Shown here piece after piece: positions 24,184 to 28,370 of a DNA stretch of 28,370 bases. The notes beneath the pieces are model-generated. The model was not told the DNA's origin and did not search any database. It saw only the letters and a list, made by a program, of their open reading frames with translations. Origin of the DNA: UBA3775 sp051877895 (GTDB lineage: Bacteria > Bacillota > Clostridia > Lachnospirales > Lachnospiraceae); NCBI GenBank assembly GCA_051877895.1, contig JBJEJI010000085.1:1-28370 (forward strand), in the 5' to 3' direction. How positions within the stretch are numbered: position 1 is the first letter of the stretch; each line of letters opens with the position of its first letter. The translations under genes were made by a program, and so were the position numbers.

Positions 24184-25533
24184 TTATTTTGTATCCATTT
24201 TCTGTTCTAAGGGGTTATAACCTGTTTCACTATGGTAAATTTCTTCTACCTTATATGTATCAAGCATAAAAGCATCAACTATATCAGGATCAAAATCTTC
24301 TCCTCTTCCCTTTAATATTATCCGATAACATTCCTTAAGCGGCAGGGCATCCCTGTAACACCGTTTGGCTGATACAGCGTCGAACACATCCGCTACTGCC
24401 ATAATGCGGGCGCAAAGAGGTATTTCAGTCCCTCTAATTCCATCCGGATATCCCTTTCCATTCCATTTCTCATGATGATATCTTGCAACCTGATATGCCA
24501 TGCTTGCATATTCTCCGTCAAAAAGATGTCCGAATGTATTCTGTATAATTTCCCCGCCTATAACAGGATGTTCCTTCATTTTGTTGTATTCTTCATCCGT
24601 TAACCTTCCCGGCTTTTGTAAAATCACATCCGGAATGCCAATTTTCCCTATATCATGCATTGGAGCGGACTGTTGAAGATTATCTAAATAATCCTTTGTA
24701 ATAGTATTTTTATATTGATTATTTTTTCTCAGATTTTTTGCAATGAGGACTGCATATGCAGAGGAACGCCTGATATGACCGCCTGTATTGTCATCTTTAT
24801 TCTCCACCAGTGTTGCAAATCCCATTACCATTTCATGATGATAGTGTTCCAGACCATGTATTGATGGGTTTTCCATGTTGATATATATGCTGATTGTTAC
24901 CATGGTTGTCGCAATACAGGATACTAAGAATTCCGGAAAAATAATCTGCAGTACCATTATTACCATAATAAAGACCAGAGTAGTAGCAAGATTACTTATT
25001 TTTTTACTGGGGATGTATCTGTGTTTTACTATAATAATTATCAAAGTCAGCATACAATAAATTGCTACACTGGTGAAACATACATATACTGCAGTTCCCA
25101 TTGAATAATTTGTATACTCTCCCTTTAAATACTTCAGACCCGGCATAAACAATGTAGTCAGACAGACGGAAATAACATTAGGAAAAATATATATGGCCTT
25201 TACCAATTTCTTTTTAGAAATCCCAATCGTTACAGATACCCAGTACCAGAACAGCAGTGCTACGTAGATTTCATATGATACAAACATTCCCCAATGGGCA
25301 AACAGATTAATTCCTGCAGGAACACGATCCGGAAAATTAACAGTGCATGCAGTAATTCCATCAAACAAAACCGCTATTTCAGATATCACAAAAAGCATGT
25401 CAAACACTCTGTTGCAGTTTGATTTTTTTGTTAGCTTGTTAAGGTTATTACCTTCCCTTATATAAATTAAGCCAACATATATCAGAAGAAGCAAACACAA
25501 AATCTGCGCTTTACACCATCTCAGTATTATCAT
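24184..25533 (-). CDS. Membrane HD-GYP domain phosphodiesterase
   Basis: This 449-residue protein has an N-terminal membrane half with about seven hydrophobic segments (residues 1-220) and a cytoplasmic HD-GYP domain. The HD pair is in MHDIGKIGIPD (293-294). The extended signature is HPVIGGEI, then YHHEKWNGKGYPDG (GYP at 361-363) and ARIMAVADVFDAV. HD-GYP proteins hydrolyse cyclic di-GMP, or in some cases cGAMP, using a two- or three-metal site; the needed His and Asp residues are present. The membrane part probably senses a signal but matches no named sensor I can identify. ATG 25533 has GGAGG five bases upstream. It appears to be the first gene of a transcript that may continue into the protease and glycerol kinase genes. 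A dyad overlaps its promoter. Confidence 0.92.
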   Translation of the reverse strand: MIILRWCKAQILCLLLLIYVGLIYIREGNNLNKLTKKSNCNRVFDMLFVISEIAVLFDGITACTVNFPDRVPAGINLFAHWGMFVSYEIYVALLFWYWVSVTIGISKKKLVKAIYIFPNVISVCLTTLFMPGLKYLKGEYTNYSMGTAVYVCFTSVAIYCMLTLIIIIVKHRYIPSKKISNLATTLVFIMVIMVLQIIFPEFLVSCIATTMVTISIYINMENPSIHGLEHYHHEMVMGFATLVENKDDNTGGHIRRSSAYAVLIAKNLRKNNQYKNTITKDYLDNLQQSAPMHDIGKIGIPDVILQKPGRLTDEEYNKMKEHPVIGGEIIQNTFGHLFDGEYASMAYQVARYHHEKWNGKGYPDGIRGTEIPLCARIMAVADVFDAVSAKRCYRDALPLKECYRIILKGRGEDFDPDIVDAFMLDTYKVEEIYHSETGYNPLEQKMDTK

Positions 25534-25585
25534 AAGTTCCTCCCGACTGTTTATCCTTTGACCCTGTTTTTCCCAAAAAAATAAA

Positions 25586-25613
25586 GTGTATAATATTAGT
25601 ATGTATTATACAC
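25586..25613. promoter_or_regulatory. Perfect 10-8-10 dyad over the HD-GYP promoter
   Basis: GTGTATAATA (25586-25595) and TATTATACAC (25604-25613) are perfect inverted arms with an eight-base spacer. The dyad contains the -10 box of the HD-GYP gene. This is the shape of a repressor operator, but I do not recognise the regulator. Confidence 0.7.
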
Positions 25614-25632
25614 CATATACTGCCAAAAACAA
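25605..25632 (-). promoter_or_regulatory. HD-GYP gene promoter
   Basis: On the minus strand, -10 TATAAT (25605-25610) lies 16 bases from -35 TTGTTT (25627-25632). The predicted start is about 65 bases before the ATG and within the dyad. Confidence 0.65.
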
Positions 25633-25673
25633 AGCTTCTTTCTAATTATTCATCAACATTATAGTTTCCTACA

Positions 25674-25704
25674 CAAAAAATGCCTGCACTTTTAAGTGCA
25701 GGCA
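25674..25704 (-). terminator. Terminator of the feo locus
   Basis: TGCCTGCACTT (25681-25691) and AAGTGCAGGCA (25694-25704) form an 11-base perfect stem with a two-base loop, followed on the minus strand by six T. It begins 13 bases after the stop of the small FeoB-associated gene and ends the iron-uptake transcript. Confidence 0.92.
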
Positions 25705-25716
25705 TAGCTATATTAC

Positions 25717-25887
25717 TTATAAATGTTTTTTAATATTATTTTTTTCGCCTGCACATTCTTTACGGGAACAGCATCCGGCATGTGGACAACCAATACATCT
25801 GGTGCCTTTCTTTTTCTCTTTTCTTATATAAAACACTGCAGCCCCAACAACAATCAACAACACTGCAATAATTATAAGATTTTCCAT
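25717..25887 (-). CDS. Small FeoB-associated Cys-rich membrane protein
   Basis: This 56-residue protein starts MENLIIIAVLLIVVGAAVFY, one membrane helix, then a basic stretch (IRKEKKKGTR) and a cysteine motif CIGCPHAGCC with a further Cys in RKEC. This is the pattern of the FeoB-associated Cys-rich membrane proteins found next to feoB in Clostridia. It lies 38 bases after feoB and before the locus terminator. ATG 25887 has AAAGG seven bases upstream; an in-frame ATG at 25893 is possible but closer to that site. It may bind iron or assist FeoB at the membrane; the function is unproven. Confidence 0.85.
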   Translation of the reverse strand: MENLIIIAVLLIVVGAAVFYIRKEKKKGTRCIGCPHAGCCSRKECAGEKNNIKKHL

Positions 25888-25925
25888 TGACATTCCTTTC
25901 TAAATAAGTCAGTAAAGCACATGTT

Positions 25926-27932
25926 TTAAGCTGCTTTCTTTAATTCATACTCTGCTTTAAACTGTTTATTTGTTCTTATTATTAAGCCTGCAACAACAGC
26001 TGCCATTGCGAGAACTGCAATAAGACCGGGAACGAATCCGTTTCCAAAGCTGCCTGTTGTAATGATTGTTCCTATCTGATATACCAGAAAAGCTACTGTA
26101 TAACCGGTTCCCAACTGAAGGGCAATGCCTCCCCATAACCACTTTTTACTCTGCATTTCTGAGTTCATGGCGCCAAGGGCTGCAAAGCACGGAGGTGTGA
26201 AAAGGTTAAACATAAGGTATGCAAGGGCAGCTACTTTTGTAATTGCCATTGCAGATGCAACAACATTACCATCACCAATGAGTGCAAGTTCTTCTGTGTC
26301 AATGAATGCGCTTAAGCCATAGCATACAGCAAGTGTACCTACTACATTTTCCTTAGCGATAAAGCCGGTTACAGCAGCTGCTGCAAGCTGCCATGCGATG
26401 GTTCCAACAATTGGTACTAAGATAACTGCAATCGGTGAAGCGATTGAAGCAAGGATTGAAGTACTTTCCATCCCTTCCTCCACAACCTGCAGATGCCAGT
26501 CAAAGGACTGCATAATCTGTACAACCGTGTTACATACAAGGATAATTGTTCCCGCTTTAACAATATATGCTTTTCCTCGACCAAGCATGGAAATGGTGGC
26601 TCTCTTTAAGCTTGGAAGCTTATATTCAGGTAACTCAATAATAAAGAAGGATTTTCTGTATTTGTATCCTGTAATGGCTTTCACCAATAATGCCCCAAGA
26701 AGAATTAAAACAATACCAACAAAGTACATCAGGGTTCCAACCCAAGGTGTATCCGGGAAAAATGCACCCACAAACAATGCAATAACAGGAAGCTTGGCAC
26801 CACAAGGCATAAACGGTGTCAGCATGGCTGTGACTCTTCTTTCTCTTTCGTTACGAATGGTACGGCATGCCATGATACCCGGAATTGCACAACCTGTTCC
26901 GATTACCATCGGAATAACTGACTTTCCTGAGAGACCTACTCTTTTAAAAATAGGGTCAAGAACTACGGTTGCTCTTGCCATATAACCGCAATCCTCTAAA
27001 AGAGCAATCAGGAAGTACATTACCATTACAAGCGGAAGGAAACCTACAACGGCACCTACACCGCCAATGATTCCGTCAACAAGAAGTGACTGCAAGAACG
27101 GATTTGCATTTTCCACAAGACCTGCCACCCATTCCTGGAAGGTCTCAATCCAAGAGACAAGCCAGTCTGCAATCCAAGTTCCCACTGTGGACTGAGAAAT
27201 ATAAAACACTCCAAACATTACAAGTGCAAAAATCGGAATACCGGCCCATGGATTTGTGAGTACTGCATCAATCTTATCCTGACCGTTTTTCTCCTTAGTA
27301 AGAACTTTACGCTTTTCAACAGAAGAAACAATTGATTTTACAAAATCAAATCGCTTTCTGTCTGCAGCCTCTACTTCACTCTTATTATGTAAGTCTATAT
27401 CTTTCTGTACATATGGTGCTTTCTGTGTGCATCCTTTCAGTGAAGCTGCTTTTTCAACAACTTCCTTCAATCCATCATGTCCTGAAGATGTAGAAACAGT
27501 CTTAACAACCGGGCAACCAAGCTTATTTGATAAAGCTTCAACATCAATCTGTGTATCCTTCTTTTCATTAATATCACTCTTATTGAGTGCAACTACAACA
27601 GGAATGCCAAGTTCAAGAAGCTGTGTAGTAAAAAACAGACTTCTACTCAGATTAGTTGCATCAACAATATTAATAATTACATCCGGATTCTCGTTCTTAA
27701 CATAGGCGCTGGTAATACTTTCCTCTGATGTAAATGGGGACATGGAATAAGCTCCCGGTAAGTCTACAGCAATCAGTTCTTCACTGCCGTCATAATAAGT
27801 CTTTTTAATCTGACTCTCCTTTTTTTCCACTGTAACGCCTGCCCAGTTTCCGACTTTTTCATTTCTTCCTGTCAAAGCGTTATACATTGTAGTCTTTCCA
27901 CTGTTAGGATTACCCGTTAATGCGATTCTCAT
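25926..27932 (-). CDS. feoB: Ferrous iron transport protein B
   Basis: This 668-residue FeoB has a complete N-terminal G domain: G1 GNPNSGKT at 7-14, G2 Thr in AGVTVEKKE at about 34, G3 DLPG at 57-60 and G4 NKSD at 117-120. A helical linker region follows, and then the membrane domain with two Gate-type repeats, including MVIGTGCAIPGIMACRTIRN and GFIAKENVVGTL. It imports Fe2+ across the cytoplasmic membrane, with GTP binding gating transport. The length is slightly below the 700-770 residues of many FeoB proteins, and no C-terminal FeoC-like domain is present. ATG 27932 has GGAGG seven bases upstream. A terminator and a palindromic box separate it from feoA, so it may have its own iron-controlled promoter. 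Confidence 0.97.
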   Translation of the reverse strand: MRIALTGNPNSGKTTMYNALTGRNEKVGNWAGVTVEKKESQIKKTYYDGSEELIAVDLPGAYSMSPFTSEESITSAYVKNENPDVIINIVDATNLSRSLFFTTQLLELGIPVVVALNKSDINEKKDTQIDVEALSNKLGCPVVKTVSTSSGHDGLKEVVEKAASLKGCTQKAPYVQKDIDLHNKSEVEAADRKRFDFVKSIVSSVEKRKVLTKEKNGQDKIDAVLTNPWAGIPIFALVMFGVFYISQSTVGTWIADWLVSWIETFQEWVAGLVENANPFLQSLLVDGIIGGVGAVVGFLPLVMVMYFLIALLEDCGYMARATVVLDPIFKRVGLSGKSVIPMVIGTGCAIPGIMACRTIRNERERRVTAMLTPFMPCGAKLPVIALFVGAFFPDTPWVGTLMYFVGIVLILLGALLVKAITGYKYRKSFFIIELPEYKLPSLKRATISMLGRGKAYIVKAGTIILVCNTVVQIMQSFDWHLQVVEEGMESTSILASIASPIAVILVPIVGTIAWQLAAAAVTGFIAKENVVGTLAVCYGLSAFIDTEELALIGDGNVVASAMAITKVAALAYLMFNLFTPPCFAALGAMNSEMQSKKWLWGGIALQLGTGYTVAFLVYQIGTIITTGSFGNGFVPGLIAVLAMAAVVAGLIIRTNKQFKAEYELKKAA

Positions 27933-27952
27933 GATGAATCCTCCTTCAACAA

Positions 27953-27981
27953 AATATATATATCCATCTGGTGTTAGTTAA
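27953..27981 (-). promoter_or_regulatory. Possible feoB promoter
   Basis: On the minus strand, -35 TTAACT (27976-27981) and -10 TATATT (27953-27958) are 17 bases apart. The -35 lies inside the palindrome at 27973-27988. This would let feoB be transcribed separately from feoA. Confidence 0.5.
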
Positions 27982-27988
27982 AACTAAC
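27973..27988. promoter_or_regulatory. Candidate iron-regulator box upstream of feoB
   Basis: GTTAGTT (27973-27979) and AACTAAC (27982-27988) form a seven-base inverted repeat with a two-base centre. It shares the GTTAG/CTAAC ends with the palindrome at the feoA promoter. The TTAG...CTAA form resembles DtxR/MntR-family sites rather than a Fur box; the regulator is inferred. Confidence 0.65.
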
Positions 27989-27996
27989 CTCGGTTC

Positions 27997-28025
27997 AAAA
28001 AAAATAGTGATTAATTCACTATTTT
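27997..28025 (-). terminator. Terminator between feoA and feoB
   Basis: AAAATAGTGA (28001-28010) pairs with TCACTATTTT (28016-28025) around five bases, and the minus-strand exit is a run of eight T including the stem end. It overlaps the feoA stop codon. It should end part of the feoA transcript or act as an attenuator before feoB. Confidence 0.75.
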
Positions 28026-28237
28026 TATATTGAAATAGCCTTCGCTAAATCAGTATCAATGTTATATCTGGCATCTTTAATCGAAACAACGCAGCCACCT
28101 TTAATGTGAGCAATTACGGTAATCGGCTCCCCACTGTAACAGCCAAGTGAAAACAGAAAAGATTTTAATTCTTCATCCTCTGCATCAATATTCCTTACAA
28201 TGTATTCTTCTCCAACTGTTGCATTTGCCAAATTCAT
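28025..28237 (-). CDS. feoA: Ferrous iron transport protein A
   Basis: This protein of about 70 residues has the small SH3-like FeoA fold: NLANATVGEEYIVRNI at the start, SFLFSLGCYSGEPITVIAHIKGGCVVSIKDARYNIDTDLAKAI at the end, matching the usual LxxLGLxxGxxI...R..iaLd..lA pattern. FeoA is a small cytoplasmic protein that supports FeoB. The frame extends to 28285, but ATG 28237 begins at the usual N-terminus; its AAAGG site is about 12 bases away, so the start is moderately certain. It is the first gene after the feo promoter. Confidence 0.93.
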   Translation of the reverse strand: MNLANATVGEEYIVRNIDAEDEELKSFLFSLGCYSGEPITVIAHIKGGCVVSIKDARYNIDTDLAKAISI

Positions 28238-28309
28238 TTTTACTTCATTCCTTTCAATCACCATCAATTTAAAACACAATAACACATAAATTAGTCTTGA
28301 ATACTTTAT

Positions 28310-28325
28310 GTTAGAATATTCTAAC
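28310..28325. promoter_or_regulatory. Perfect palindrome at the feoA transcript start
   Basis: GTTAGAATATTCTAAC is a perfect 16-base palindrome, located just downstream of the feoA -10 box around the expected transcript start. A related TTAGTCTAA palindrome (28331-28339) overlaps the -10 itself, and a CTAAC at 28345-28349 lies further upstream. The cluster is a likely metal-repressor operator. Confidence 0.75.
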
Positions 28326-28332
28326 TGTGTTT

Positions 28333-28361
28333 AGTCTAATATAACTAACAAGATTTGTCAA
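28333..28361 (-). promoter_or_regulatory. feoA promoter
   Basis: On the minus strand, a perfect -35 TTGACA (28356-28361) and -10 TAGACT (28333-28338) are 17 bases apart, with the start near 28326 inside or beside the palindrome cluster. The leader is about 90 bases. Confidence 0.7.
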
Positions 28362-28370
28362 TACTTTTTT

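Noticed and set aside
26398..26985. Plus-strand frame of 195 codons opposite feoB.
   Set aside because: Antisense shadow of the FeoB membrane domain; no start signals or recognisable protein features.
1..28370. CRISPR arrays, tRNA or rRNA genes, insertion sequences, prophage or plasmid genes.
   Set aside because: No regularly spaced repeats, cloverleaf-like segments, transposase motifs or phage structural genes were seen on either strand.

Overview
The window is about 28.4 kb of low-GC DNA. It has strong AGGAGG-type ribosome binding sites, HrcA/CIRCE and Gram-positive BirA control, clostripain-family and FeoB-associated proteins, and a YesL-type sugar transporter. Together these suggest an anaerobic Firmicute of the class Clostridia, most likely Lachnospiraceae; this is inferred from gene content, not from a marker gene. 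Every convincing gene lies on the minus strand except one AraC-family regulator (about 9.1-10.3 kb). I see no rRNA, tRNA, CRISPR array, insertion sequence or phage gene.

Transcription mostly runs right to left, so the layout is given from high to low coordinates. 28.37-25.67 kb: an iron(II) uptake locus, feoA, feoB and a 56-residue Cys-rich FeoB-associated protein. Palindromic operator candidates lie at the feoA promoter and before feoB, and a terminator lies between the two genes. 25.6-20.35 kb: a membrane HD-GYP protein with a dyad over its promoter, a zinc-ribbon/transmembrane/clostripain-like protease, and a glycerol kinase gene broken by one in-frame TAA. 20.26-19.34 kb: a monoacylglycerol-lipase-like hydrolase. 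19.29-17.55 kb: a heat-shock unit, hsp20 plus a CbpA-type J-protein, under a perfect CIRCE element. 17.33-15.53 kb: a secreted, membrane-anchored 600-residue protein that appears to carry three copies of an unrecognised beta-rich module. 15.24-10.35 kb: a CUT1 carbohydrate importer of LplB/LplC/LplA type plus YesL, without its own ATPase, facing the convergent AraC regulator. 8.93-6.67 kb: a biotin unit, bioY under a textbook BirA operator, then a DUF1284 protein and birA itself. 6.64-4.79 kb: a two-gene ABC-2 exporter with its own promoter and terminator. 4.74-0.11 kb: part of a surface-glycan operon (IspD/TarI-like cytidylyltransferase, extended SDR, GT2 glycosyltransferase, polysaccharide pyruvyl transferase family protein) that probably continues past the left edge.

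Several units contain both a regulator and its target: BirA acts on bioY, and AraC may act on the sugar importer. Most genes belong to known families. The least explained items are the 600-residue triplicated-domain protein beside the importer, the 187-residue membrane extension on one importer permease, the HD-GYP/protease pair and the nonsense codon in glpK.
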